Below are positions 48,698-61,334 of a DNA stretch of 64,000 nucleotides, in pieces. The notes below the pieces were generated by a model. The model worked only from the letters and a program-made list of their open reading frames with translations, was not told where the DNA came from and ran no database searches. Origin of the DNA: Sanguinoderma infundibulare (lineage: Eukaryota; Basidiomycota; Agaricomycetes; Polyporales; Polyporaceae); contig JAVLRN010000011.1 in NCBI GenBank assembly GCA_032821775.1, forward strand, positions 1,302,001 to 1,366,000, in the 5' to 3' direction. Made by a program: the position numbers and the translations under genes. Every line of letters begins with the position of its first letter. The first letter of the stretch is position 1.

Positions 48698-48869
48698 GTT
48701 AGACGCACGAGGTTTTAGCCCGCAGACCACTGTTTTGAGTAGGTCACTGACAACTGTCATCGCTATGAGATAACTAACGCAAAGAGCGAATCCGACAGTG
48801 TCTGTCTGTGTAATATAATGCTTAAAATCCATCATGGGATCACGTTCATATAGCGAGCCACTGGCACTT

Positions 48870-49439
48870 GAAGTTTGAAGGGTAGGGCGTATCATCGGGG
48901 GGTCGTCCATCGAAGGCAGAAGAGGTATTGTTTGCTTCCATCCGGAACCATTCAACGCGTTTCTGTCTTCGCTTCACATAACTCGAGTGCTGTAGGTACA
49001 GGCAGCCATTCCGTGTACACCGCGTCCAAGTTCGCTGTCGGGGACCTGACCTAGTCCGCCTCGATGGACTACGGCAAGTACGGCATCGCCGTGAACGCGT
49101 ACGCCCCTGGAGGTATCCAAACGCCCATGAGTGAGTGTACTTCATCGCACAACCCAACATAGAACCATCGGGTATGGACACTCAATGTTTCTCCCCGTGC
49201 AGTGGACAGAGCGGTTGAACAGAGCGCAGAACGCGTCGGACAGGCGGAGGGGGGGTGGCCACCGCAGGTACGTCCATGATCCCGATGGTATTGCGATGCT
49301 GCCAATGCTTGGATGATAATGCCGTTTGGCCATCTAGTTTGCCAAACGCGCCTAGCTGGGAAGACTCGGAGAGCCGGAGGACATCGCAAGCGTGGTGTCA
49401 TTCCTTTCGTCCGGAGATGCTTCCTACATCACTGGTGCG
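48870..49439 (+). pseudogene. SDR copy D, 5'-truncated with in-frame stop
   Basis: It starts inside exon 3 (GRIIGGSSIEGRRG) and lacks the cofactor-binding half. Exon 4 reads YTASKFAVGDLT, stop, [14 protein letters not shown]; the TAG (near 49052) replaces the CAG still present in copy F. Exons 5 and 6 follow, and the last exons are missing before copy E begins. Shared changes (VGDLT, SASMD, IAVN) show that D and F are duplicates of one ancestor. Confidence 0.8.
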
Positions 49440-49714
49440 TCTGTGTACACGCCAAGGACAGGGTGCTGGTTTGCTGATGAGCATTGCCTACCGTCCTTAC
49501 CTGCTGATGGTTTTCTTCTTTCCCGGGCCGACAATCGCACGCCTCCGACAATCGCGCGACGGTTGCCCACGTCTCCCCCCGCGCCATTACCGCCCATCTC
49601 CCCGCTGTGTAGACGGCTCAGTTGGGCTTCATCTCTGCAATAGAGTTCACCGGCACCAGCATAATAGGACCGCGATGCGTTATCGACCACCACAATCCTC
49701 CTACAGTCTCCACC
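49440..49714. other. Spacer and promoter of SDR copy E
   Basis: The final part (about 49626-49714) is almost identical to the sequence before copy G, so promoter and gene were copied together. Confidence 0.5.
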
Positions 49715-51041
<1,327 letters not shown>

Positions 51042-51473
51042 CATAAAGCGTGGCGTCGTGCATGTTCGAGTACCCCGTAGTGCAATGAACTCACCGTACC
51101 GACCACCCGGGGCCATGACCCCTTGCTCATCATCGGGAAAGCGAAATATAAACGGCATTTATTCGATCAAAGGTAGTCTCGTTCCACCCCTTTGGCGCCG
51201 ATGAGTCTCAGTGCCCGCGAGAGATTTTCTGTCCTGCAGTGATCGCTACTCAACGCCGCGTGTCACCGCGTGCCGGGCGACAACGAGAGAGTCGAAGAAC
51301 GTCTGGAACTGAGACTAGATCAAAGACTGGTCTCTCTGATCCCACTCAGCGTGTGCACACAGGATGTCGATTTTCGATTTCAAAGGAGACGACTCTGATA
51401 TGCCCCTTCTGCGGCCCAGTCAAGCCGGGTTCCCATGGCGCATACCTTCTCTACCAGCGCTGCGATCATACCC
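51042..51473. other. Spacer between SDR copies E and F
   Basis: It matches the copy A flank (about 35690-36000) in inverted orientation and the spacer after copy G. It is part of the amplified unit. Confidence 0.55.
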
Positions 51474-52715
51474 TCCTAGTCCGCCCTGAGACTGGCAAAG
51501 GATGGGTTTCACTTGGCGTTCTTCGACCTCCCTTCGTGCGAAGCTCTGCTCGAAGACGTTGCTCGCACCACTCGCGCGAACTAGGGCGTCCGCGCGATAA
51601 GCGTCACGCGGGATGTCTCCGTGGAAGATGACGTCACAAAGCTCGTCGACGCCGCCGTCCAAGAGCTTGGCGGGTTCGATGTGGTGAGCGTTGTATTGTA
51701 TTACGATTGACATTTATCGTCTTCCTCTACTCGTCACGCCCGCCCCAGATGGTCGCGAACGCCGGGATCCACATCAAAGGAGCGCCGCTACACGAGGGTG
51801 AGCGCCACGGTGGACCTTTAGCAAGGCTGCAATGCTCAATATCCCTGGATCCTCTCCTCTCCTTCAGTCACCAGCGACCATTTCGACAAGATCATGAGTG
51901 TGAACGTCAAAGGCGTCTTCTTCTGCTACAAGCACGCCGCGATCCGAATGATCGCTCCAGGAAAGGGAGGGCGCATCATCGGCGCGTCGTCCGTCGCAAG
52001 CAGAAAAGGCACGTCTGTTTCCGCCTGTCCTCTGGGGCCCGTCATTCGCTGACTCGAGCGAGCGCCGTTTCTGTAGGCTTGCAAGACCGATCGCCCTACT
52101 CCGCGTCCAAGTTCGCTGTCGGGGACCTGACCCAGTCCGCCTCGATGGACTACGGCAAATACGGCATCGCCGTGAACGCGTACGCCCCTGGAGGTATCCA
52201 AAAGCCCATGAGTGAGTGTACTTCATCGCACAACCCAACATAGAACCATCGGGTATGGGCACTCAATATTTCTCTCCGTGCAGTGGACAGGGCGGTTGAA
52301 CGGAGAGCAGAACGCGTCGGACAGGTGGCGAGCGCAGGTGCGTCCATGATCCCGATGGCATTGCGATGCTGCCAGTGCTTGGATGATAATGCCGTTTTGC
52401 CATCTAGTTTGTCAAACGCGCCTAGCTGGGAAGACTCGGAGAGCCGAAGGACATCGCAAGTGTAGTGTCCGAGTCGTTCCTTTCGTCCGGAGATGCTTCC
52501 TACATCAGAGGTGCGTCTATGTACACGCCAGGGACAGGGGCTGACGAGCATTACCTACCGTCCTTACCTGCTGATGGTCTATTATCACCTATGCTATCGC
52601 CCTGCTTTGCAGGTCCAATGGTGCGTAGGTATACGTGTTTTTCATGGAAAGGTCTGCTCATAGACCGGATGCATCGCTGCATTTCACCGTGGACGGCGCA
52701 GTTGTCTTCGATTGA
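51474..52715 (+). pseudogene. SDR copy F, start lost and in-frame stop
   Basis: The start codon and TGAAQGIG region are missing; readable sequence begins at RLAKDGFHLAFFDLP. Exon 1 then has TAG in TRAN-stop-GVRAISV. Exon 2 (MVANAGIHIKGAPLHE), exon 3 ([14 protein letters not shown]), exon 4 (YSASKFAVGDLTQSASMDYG) and the final exon (VDGAVVFD, TGA 52713-52715) are recognisable. The 5' half is closest to copy H and the 3' half to copy D, which points to mosaic origin by unequal exchange. Confidence 0.82.
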
Positions 52716-53069
52716 TATAGGGTGTGGAGTCGTGGACGTTCAAGTATCCCGTAGTCCAATGAACTCGCCGTCACGGTTTCGACCAACCGACTCCTATGCT
52801 CATCATAGGGAAAGCGAAATTTCGGACTGGCCTCTCTGCTCTCACTAAGCGTGTGCACACAGGATGTCGATTTCCAGACCAGACGACTGCGGTATGCATG
52901 CGTTTTTCCAAGTCAAGCAAGGTTCCCGGCGCGGCGCACACCTTTCTCTTCCAGCGCTACGATCATACCCTCCTAGTCGGGCTTCATCTTTGGAATAGAG
53001 TTCACCGGCACCAGTATAACAGGACCGCGATGCGCTATCGACCACCACAATCCTCCTACAGTCTCCACC
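52716..53069. other. Spacer and promoter of SDR copy G
   Basis: The last 90 nt are nearly identical to the region before copy E; the earlier part resembles the spacer before copy A in inverted form. Confidence 0.5.
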
Positions 53070-54404
53070 ATGGACACCTCGACTCAACGCGTCGCTATCG
53101 TCACCGGTGCAGCGCAAGGCATCGGCCGCGCTATCGCCCTGAGGCTGGCGAAGGATGGGTTCAACTTGGCGCTCTTCGACCTCCCTTCGAGCTCTGCTCT
53201 GCTCGAGGACGTTGCTCGCACCATTCGTGCGGACTCTGGCGTTCGAGCGATAAGCATCACAGGGGATGTCTCCGTGGAGGAGGATGTCAAGAGGCTCGTC
53301 GACGCCGCCGCTCAAGAACTCGGCGGGCTCGATGTGGTGAGTGTCGTTGCTATTTCAGCGCTTTCTTCTGTTCACCACGCTCATCTCAGATGGTCGCGAA
53401 CGCCGGAATCGTTATAACAGCGCGGCCACTGCACGAGGGTGAGCGATATATTGGCGGAAGTCCTGCAACGTTCAAATCTGCCGCACTGGGTTAACGGTCA
53501 TCGATCCCTTGTCTTCAGTCACCAGCGATGACCTCGACAAGATCATCAGCGTGAACCTCAAAGGCGTCTTCTTCTGCTACAAGCACGCCGCGATCCGAAT
53601 GATCGCGCAAGGAAAGGGGGGGCGTATCATCGGCGCATCGTCCATCTACGGCAGGAGAGGTAATATTTGCTTCCGTTCACAATCGAATCCATCTTGCCGC
53701 GCCCGGGCCGTCTTCACTTCACTCACGAACTCTCGCCGTATCCCTCTAGGCATAAAAGACCTATCTGTGTACTGTGCATCCAAGTTCGCCGTCCGAGGCT
53801 TGACCCAGTCCGCCGCGATGGATTACGGCAAGTACGGCATTACCGTGAACGCATACGCCCCGGGAGGTACCCAAACACCCATGAGTGAGTGTACTTGGCC
53901 GCACAACACAACACGGAGCCATCAGATTCGGTCACTCAACTCTTCTCCACGCGCAGTGGACGAGGTGGATGAACTGCACGCAGCAAGCCTCGGGCAGGCT
54001 AAGGGAGAGTTTCGAGGACAGGTTCGTCTATGTTTCTGTCATTCCTGATGGCATCGCCATGCTGCTTGAATGATGATGTCGTTTGACTGTCTAGTTTACC
54101 AAAATCTCTCAGCTAGGACGATTGGGAAAGCCGGAAGACATCGCGAACGTGGTGTCCTTCCTTGCGTCCGGAGATTCGGCCTACATCACCGGTGCGTTTG
54201 TCTAATTACCAAAGTCTGGGTGCTAGTTCGCTCAGAAGCATTGCCTACCGTCCTTACCTGCCGACGGTGTATTATCACGCATGGTATCATCTTGACTTGC
54301 AGGTCAAACGGTGTGTAGATATATATAATGTCATGGAAAGGTCCGCTGACCGACCGTATGGGCCTCAACAGTTCACCGTGGACGGCGGCGTTGTCTTCGA
54401 TTGA
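53070..54404 (+). CDS. Short-chain dehydrogenase/reductase, copy G
   Basis: Exons 53070-53336, 53390-53438, 53519-53659, 53750-53884, 53957-54021, 54095-54191, 54303-54310, 54372-54404 (795 nt, 264 aa). The first three exons lie exactly 3355 nt from those of copy E with very few differences. All catalytic motifs are present ([11 protein letters not shown], Ser147, YCASK). Unlike E, intron 3 has a normal GT donor and the neighbouring residues are IYGRRG instead of IAGRQG. Later exons differ more ([15 protein letters not shown]). The gene is intact. Confidence 0.88.
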
Positions 54405-54766
54405 CATAGAGCGTGGCGTCGTGCATGTTCAAGTATCCCGTAGTATAACTAACTCACCGACAGGGACCGAGAACCATTTGATCATCGTCAGGAAAGCCAG
54501 ATATATGCCGCATACTATAGTCAATTCAACGCCGTTCTCTCTGCTCTCACTAAGCGTGTGCACACAGGATGTCGATTTCCAAAGCAGACGACTCTGATAT
54601 GCGCCTGTTGAAGTCGAGCAAGGTTCGCGCGGCGCACACCTTCTCTACCAGCGCTACGATCATACCATCCTAACCGGGCTTCATCTCGGGAACAGAGTTC
54701 ACCGGCACCGGTATAACAGGACCGCAATGTGCTATCGACGGTCACAATTCCCCTGCAGTCTTCACC
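54405..54766. other. Spacer and promoter of SDR copy H
   Basis: It resembles the other inter-copy spacers; no gene. Confidence 0.5.
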
Positions 54767-56021
54767 ATGGACACCCCCACTCCACGCGTCGCCATCGTCA
54801 CCGGCGCAGCGCGAGGCATCGGCCGCGCCATCGCCCTGAGGCTGGCAAAGGATGGGTTTAACTTGGCGCTCTTCGACCTCCCTTCGCGCGAAGCTTTGCT
54901 CGAAGACGTTGCTCGCACCATTCGCGCGAACTACAGCGGCCGCGCGATAAGCGTCGGGGGGGATGTCTCCGAGGAAGACGATGTCGCAAAGCTCGTCGAC
55001 GCCGCCGTCCAAGAGCTTGGCGGGCTCGATGTGGTGAGCGTTTTATTGTATTACGATTGTCATTTATCGTCTTCCTCTGCTCATCACGCCCGCCCCAGAT
55101 GGTCGCGAACGCCGGGATCCACATCAAAGGAGCGCCGCTACACGAGGGTGAGCGCTACGGCGGACCTTTAGCAAGGCTGCAATACTCAATATCCCCGGAC
55201 CACCTCCTCTCCTTCAGTCACCAGCGACCACTTTCGATAAGATCATAAGCGTGAACGTCAAAGGCGTCTTCCTCTGCTACAAGCGCGCCGCAATCCGAGT
55301 GATCGCGCAAGGAAGGGGAGGGCGCATCATCGGCCGCCGTGTCGTCCGTCGCAGGCAGAAGTTACGAGGCACGTCCGTTTCCGACTGTCCCCTGCGGCCC
55401 CTCATTCGCTGACTCGAGCGCCGTTTCTGTTGGCTTGCAAGACCGATCGCCTTACTCCGCGTCCAAGTTCGCCGTCCGAGGCTTGACGCAGTCCGCCACG
55501 ATGGACTACGGCAAGTACGGAATCACCGTGAACGCGTACGCCCCCGGAGCTACCAAAACACCCTTGTGTGAGTGCCTCGCTACACAATCGAATCTGGAGG
55601 ATTCGATTTCCCGGCGCGCAGTGTGCAAGGACGAAGAGTTGGAGAGGGCACGCCTCGGGCTGGCGCAAGGCCAGGACCGGGCAGAAGTTCCCACCCACCA
55701 TACGTGTTCGTTGACGATCCCGTGTTGTATCTACTTTACCAAACTCACCCAGCTAGGCCGACTCGGAGAGCCTGGAGAGATCGCGAGCGTGGTGTCCTTC
55801 CTTGCATCCGGAGATGCTTCGTACGTCACCGGTACGTCTGTCTAGATGGAAAGGATCCGGGTACTACCGGTGCTATTTTGCTCACAAGCGGTGTCGATCG
55901 CCCATCGTCCTGCAGGTCAAACGGTGGGCTAAAGGCTACATGTACCGGAGGTTCCTATGACTGACCGCCGGTTGTGCCTCTACAGTTCACCGTCGACGGC
56001 GGCATGTTTCGACTGACGTAA
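54767..56021 (+). pseudogene. SDR copy H, probably inactive
   Basis: Exon 1 is intact (ATG 54767; TGAARGIG), exon 2 (MVANAGIHIKGAPLHE) also. In exon 3 a net gain of four bases after GRIIG (near 55333) moves the catalytic-Ser segment out of frame; SSVAGRSYE is read in the next frame. Exon 4 carries YSASK and NAYAPGATKTPL in good order. The last exon has lost two bases, giving VDGGMFRLT and TAA 56019-56021 instead of the usual VDGG.VFD end. An alternative splice around exon 3 might rescue the frame, but the catalytic Ser would be lost. Confidence 0.7.
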
Positions 56022-56444
56022 GGCGTGGGGATTACAAGCACTCGAAGTGTAGTGAAGGGCCTCGAATGCAGTAGGAAGACCTTGGACGAATGCAACCCAC
56101 GCGTCCCACCCGCATAGGATCCCAGAATCAAATGAAGTATGCACGAAAGATTCATTGGCGTAAACTACCCACTAGCGTGATTGAACAGCATCAGGTGTAT
56201 GTACCCATCAGGTGTATATACCGTTACAATAACCCGTCATATCGAGTCATTAGTATGGAGGGGTGTGATCGTAATTCATCAGAGTTCATTCAGAAGCAAC
56301 AGCTACAGTACAGACACCCCCCGAGTGTAATATTTACGTTACACCCATCAACGAAGAGAGCAGGTATGGACGTGTGATTGGTAAGTTACGGATAAGGTGA
56401 GTTACAGGATGGATTGAGGAGCGATGAAGATGACGGAGGCACGC
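56022..56444. other. Intergenic at the end of the SDR array
   Basis: Tail-to-tail spacer with the peptide transporter; no gene is recognised. Confidence 0.45.
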
Positions 56445-58878
56445 TCAGTGGCTCTCGTCGACATTCCCGTCGGACAGCTGGTTCAGCTCGTCCTCGACCG
56501 CGTCCAGGTGGCGGAACTGGATCCAGAAGATGATGCCCGCGACGAACGACAGCACCGCCATCGAGCCGTAATTCCACACCAGGAGCGGGTCCGCCGAGAG
56601 CGACACGAACGCCTCGCCGATCGCGGAGCTGATCGCGTTCATGAACAGGAACACGGACATGACGAGCGAGCGCATGTTCTTCGGCGCCTTCGTGAACGCG
56701 TACTCGAGCCCGGTGATGGACGCGAAGATCTCGGAGAACGCGATGAGCACGTACGAGCCCGTCTGGATCCATACGTTTAGGTCAGACGTGATCGGGTTTT
56801 TCGACGAGTCCTGGCACGTCGAGACGTAGTACCCGCACGGGTTCCGCTTGTAGATGTAGTGCTGGACGACAGCTGCCCAGATCATGGCGGCTGACCCGGT
56901 AAAGAAGCCGAGAGTGATTTTCTTGAGCGGGCTGAAGTTGATGCCGGCGCGGCGGAGGGCGGGGTAGACGAGGACATCGCAGATCGGAATGAAGATGATG
57001 AGTGCGAGGGGATCGAGGTTGGAGAGAACGTCATTGGGTAGGCCGTTGGTGACCATCGTTGCCGCCTGGGACGTCAGGTTGTTGTTCAATTGGTTGTACG
57101 TGAGCCCTGTAAGGATGTGCCGTGCATCAGGTCCTAACGTACCACAACGAATGCTACCGATACGCACAGTAGATGGGGAACCAACAGAACACGGCGCACG
57201 CCTTGAAGCCACGCTTGACCTCGTCAACCCATTGGTCATCGAATGTCATCCAGGACGGCCGGCTCTCGCCCCTCCAGTTGCTTGGCTTCGCGGAGTCCCA
57301 GAAGTCAGATGCGTTGATGTTCTTCACGAACTGGACAGGGTTGAGTGTCCAGCGACCCTTCATAGCCTGACGCAAGATGCGTAGGGACTTGGAGAGTACA
57401 GAGCCCTTAGGAGGCGAGCGCACATACATGTTACGGCCGGCGAACAGGACCACTGGACAAAGGAGGAAGAAGGCGGTAGGAAGGGTGTATGCGAGGTAGA
57501 AGCCGACATACTGTAACGGAGAAAACGTGAGGTTTTGTTTGTGCGCCAATTAAAACGACAGCAGCGTACCTTTTCAGAGTAGACCATGGAGATTTGACCG
57601 ATCAGAGCACCGACATTGATGAACAGGTAGAAGTACATGTAGATCCTAGACGTGGTCATGATCGGGTCCACAATGACACGCTCGCCGGACTTGGTTTGAC
57701 CAATGAAGAGTTTGGTACGCCTGTACTGCTCAGCAACGAGCGGAGACACATTGGACTTGAAACCTCCGGTGCCGAGACCCATAACGATTATCGCGACAAT
57801 GAAGCAAGCAAGAGCACCATTGGAGTGGTTGATGACACCGGGAACGGCAGAGATGACGAGGAGAACGTGACCGAAGAGTGCGACGGCGACAGAGACGCAA
57901 ACAGTCTTGTAACGACCCCATCTCGTGTCCGCAATGTATGCGCCGAAGAGAGGGATGACATATACCCTAGACATCAGACACTTGTGAGACGCTGTTGGCT
58001 GGAGAAGAACAAAAAGACGGCACCAGAAGGTATTGAAGGTGGTGAGACCAGTGGACGCACGCTGACCAAGACCGAGAGCCCCGGACTGCTTGATACTGGC
58101 ACCAGTACTCGAGCCAGGGGGCAACGGCTGCTGGATGAAGTTCGTCTGTAGACCAAAGAAACCAAATTAGTCAGTGACAAGATGCGATGCGGCAACCGGT
58201 GGTCCCATGAACGTTCCCAGGACATTGTAGACATCGCAACAGCAGCGGGGGATGTCGAGGCTCCAGTAGAGCAAACATCTGCAAAACCTGTGGCAGGAAT
58301 GGACACAGGTGTGACCAAGACTTCGTGCTCGGCCATGTGCGGGTGTTATTCTTCCCGTATATGGGGATCGAGGGTACAACCCAGCGGCCGCCAAGAAATC
58401 GGGGGGATCGGGGAAGGGTCTACGTAGCGTCCGTTTCCCGCGCTGCCATGGCAAAACCATATAACGGGCAAAGCGCAGCGGCCTGACGTATCCTGGGGAA
58501 CGCGACCACGTCCAAGGAATGAACAACTGGACTCACGAAAACGACTGTGGTACCGTAGTAGGAGAAACGCTCGGCAAGTTCGCAGAAAGCGATCACTGTG
58601 AAAGGCACATGGTAGATTAGCACGCAATTGGACGTGAAGGGACAAGGGTAAAAAGTAGAGCACTCACTGTATGCGACCCATGGGATGGAGTCGGAAACAC
58701 GGCGAAGAGTGAGCTTCTCGTCCTCGGTGGGGAACTCAAGGCCATCGTGGATGCCGTCGGGCTCGTGCTCGAGGGTGGACGAGACTGGGCTGACACCCTT
58801 CTTCTCGAGCTCGAGCTCGTCGCGCTTGGCCTCGGCAAGGCCGGCGATGATGTCCTTGTCTGCCTGAAGACCGGCCAT
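56445..58878 (-). CDS. PTR2: Proton-coupled peptide transporter (POT/PTR family)
   Basis: Imports di- and tripeptides with protons across the plasma membrane. Exons on the minus strand: 58878-58668, 58595-58537, 58145-58024, 57966-57570, 57510-57168, 57106-56445 (1794 nt, 597 aa), the usual fungal length. The N-terminus is hydrophilic (about 75 residues). Family marks: FCELAERFSYYG (PTR signature with the proton-linked ExxER), NTFWVYVIPLFGAYIADTRW, GLGTGGFKSNVSPLVAEQY, FPIYWLTYNQLNNNL, and the C-terminal pair of helices LVWNYGSMAVLSFVAGIIFW. About twelve helices are expected. Intron 2 is long (391 nt). The donor after NTFW was chosen because it alone restores frame. Confidence 0.92.
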
Positions 58879-61334
58879 GTTCGCGTTCGGGTCTCTGTGG
58901 GAGGTGCCGACGAGAGTGTGTGACGAGCGTGGGCAGGAACGGACGTCGCTGGAGCACGGAAGGGGCTCTGGGAAAGGGACGGAGGGGGAGCCTGAGGACG
59001 GCGCGATAACGGGCCTAGTGGTTTATATCGGGAGCACATGGTGTCCAGTCCATATGGTCTCTGCTCCCATGCCGCTAATCAGTCGCTGATGGCTAGGAAC
59101 CGCTCCTCAGAACACGCCGGCATACCTATCATTCAACATCCCCCCATTCTCCTTCTTCTCAGGCCTGCCATCTCCTTCGCCACCGCTCCCAGTCGGGCGT
59201 GCGCGAAAATACCACGGCCCGAAACTCAATGCGAGGGAGACTCGCGTCAGTTGCGGGTCGCCAAAGAGCTGTCAACGCAAAGGAATAGAACGAAGAGCGG
59301 ATGTGATCAGCAACGGGATGGGCGGGGGTACCAAGCTCTAGTAGACGAGCACACGAGCAGAACGTGGTTGTGGCCGTCGGCACCATGCAACCGGCTTCGA
59401 TCAACGTCGGAGATCCATCTCCAGCCTCGCGACATCCCGCTGAGCACCGCTTCTCGTCTGCTCCGCCTCCGTCCAACCCTGCCAATCCTATCCCCTCCAT
59501 TAATACTGTCCAGTCCAGCAAACACTACGTTTCTGTGCGCCGGCCAAACACATCGGTGCGTGTTTGAAAGATCTGCAGGTCCGAACCGTCCCAAAGATAA
59601 GCGGGTGCATACCAGCGTCACCTTTCAACGGGACGCGGGGCGTGCTAATGTTTCAGACATGTCTGGAATGCAGCCCTGGATTCGCTTGCTTCTTCATCCC
59701 GCGACCTTCGATGCGGATTAAGATTGGCAGCGCATTCCGCATTTCTGACGCAAACCATTCACAAACCTTCGAATCCCGGTCAGCCACTTCTTGGACCCCC
59801 TTCGCCCCGCAGCACCCACCAGACCTTGGATCCACACCCTTCCGACATGCTACAGCATGGAGTCCGCCAGCGACGCCGGCAGTCCGAACCACGGTGCGGC
59901 CGATATCGCTCTGCAGGGGCGAAATGGCGGGAGATGCCGTGCTGCGATCCCTTTCTGCGTTATCTCGCTTAGGGATACTATACCTCCCAGGTTGCGCCTG
60001 GGACCGGATCCACATCCTGTCCAGCCTGCGAATCCGGACGCGAGTGCTTCAAACCGTCATTGTGCCACAGCGACACTCCGACTCCGAGCTTCCCTTGGGC
60101 AGCGCTAGATGTTTTCCAGGGGCACCTTCACTACAGAAGCTATCGTTCCACTGGCTTCTCACCCACAGGAGATCCGCAAGCCAGCATCTTCGCATTCCAA
60201 CGGAATACGTCTGTGCCTGGTTTTAATAAGGTATGATTCCTGGCGTCTGTGCCCCATGCCCGACAGCTGCTTATCTGCCGGACTTTCAGATTCAAAATGG
60301 CCCTTCAGGCGCTGCGTTGAAGGACTACAAGAACAGCGCTCTAGATACGCAGTACGTATTCCCGCGGTCTCCGTCCGCCCATTCGGTGCTATTCTTGATC
60401 TAGCAGCTCCCGGACATTTAGAAAGGGCTCGACTAGTCGACGGTACACATGCCTACAGGACGGTTGTGCGTGACCCTCGCCGGTGGACACATCCCGTCTC
60501 AGCCTGCCTACCTTGGCCTTCTCACAACCGATGCGTACAGTAAGTACTGTTGCTCGTGTACCGCGAGTGTTCGTTCCCCTGTTCCCCAATAGGGGTGCCC
60601 TTACCATCGCCTCCCAGATGGCCTCCAGTTTGATGTGTTTCGGCCTATCTGAAACTCTTCCGGCGGACGTATGGTCCCGCAGGCTGATTTCAAGTTGCGC
60701 GGTCCGGATCATCACCCGGTACAATGACGAAGGTAAGTACTCGCCGAGTTGAAACATACTTGGCGTCCCGCACAACCTCAGGACCGGACAACTTAAAAAC
60801 GCCGGTACTTCGAAAGCCCGGACCGGTATAACAACAATTCCTGTGCCTTGAAAACGGTAGGAGCAGCTCGCTGCTAGATTTACCCTGACGCCAATCCAGA
60901 CCACATCCCGCCCTATCCTGCTCCAGCTCGAATCCGGAGCCACTCCTCCAGATACGTAGTACGCATTGGCGCCCATGCCGCGACGAGGATCGCTTAATGC
61001 CTATGCTAACCAAGGCGGCACCCACACCTCCACAAGTCCACACCACAGCCACTGTGTGCTCTCCGATCTGTGTCTCTCATTCGCCGTCCTTTGCCATCGG
61101 GCTTCCGGGAACGGGACGGGGGACAAAGGCACACTGCCACCCGTTTGACAGTCGCGACATAGTTGTAGCGGAGGCGGTCGAGTAGGGTCGAGTCATCCTT
61201 TTGACACCACACGAGCCCCCGTGCCTGAGTATATACGAGAGTGCCCATCGATAAGTAGACTTTGCAGCTTGGTAATATAAATAAGATTAGAGTGCTGGTA
61301 GTATAGTCGTAGTCTTCGCCGCCCGGCCAACGCC
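58879..61334. other. Gene-poor stretch
   Basis: About 2.5 kb with no supported gene. The left end is the PTR2 promoter. Several open frames exist on both strands, the longest 59564-60226 plus, but none has family resemblance or steady protein-like composition. No RNA gene or clear repeat was found. Confidence 0.45.

Noticed and set aside
59564..60226. 220-codon plus-strand frame upstream of PTR2
   Set aside because: Composition is not protein-like, no motif or splice context, and overlapping frames are equally open.
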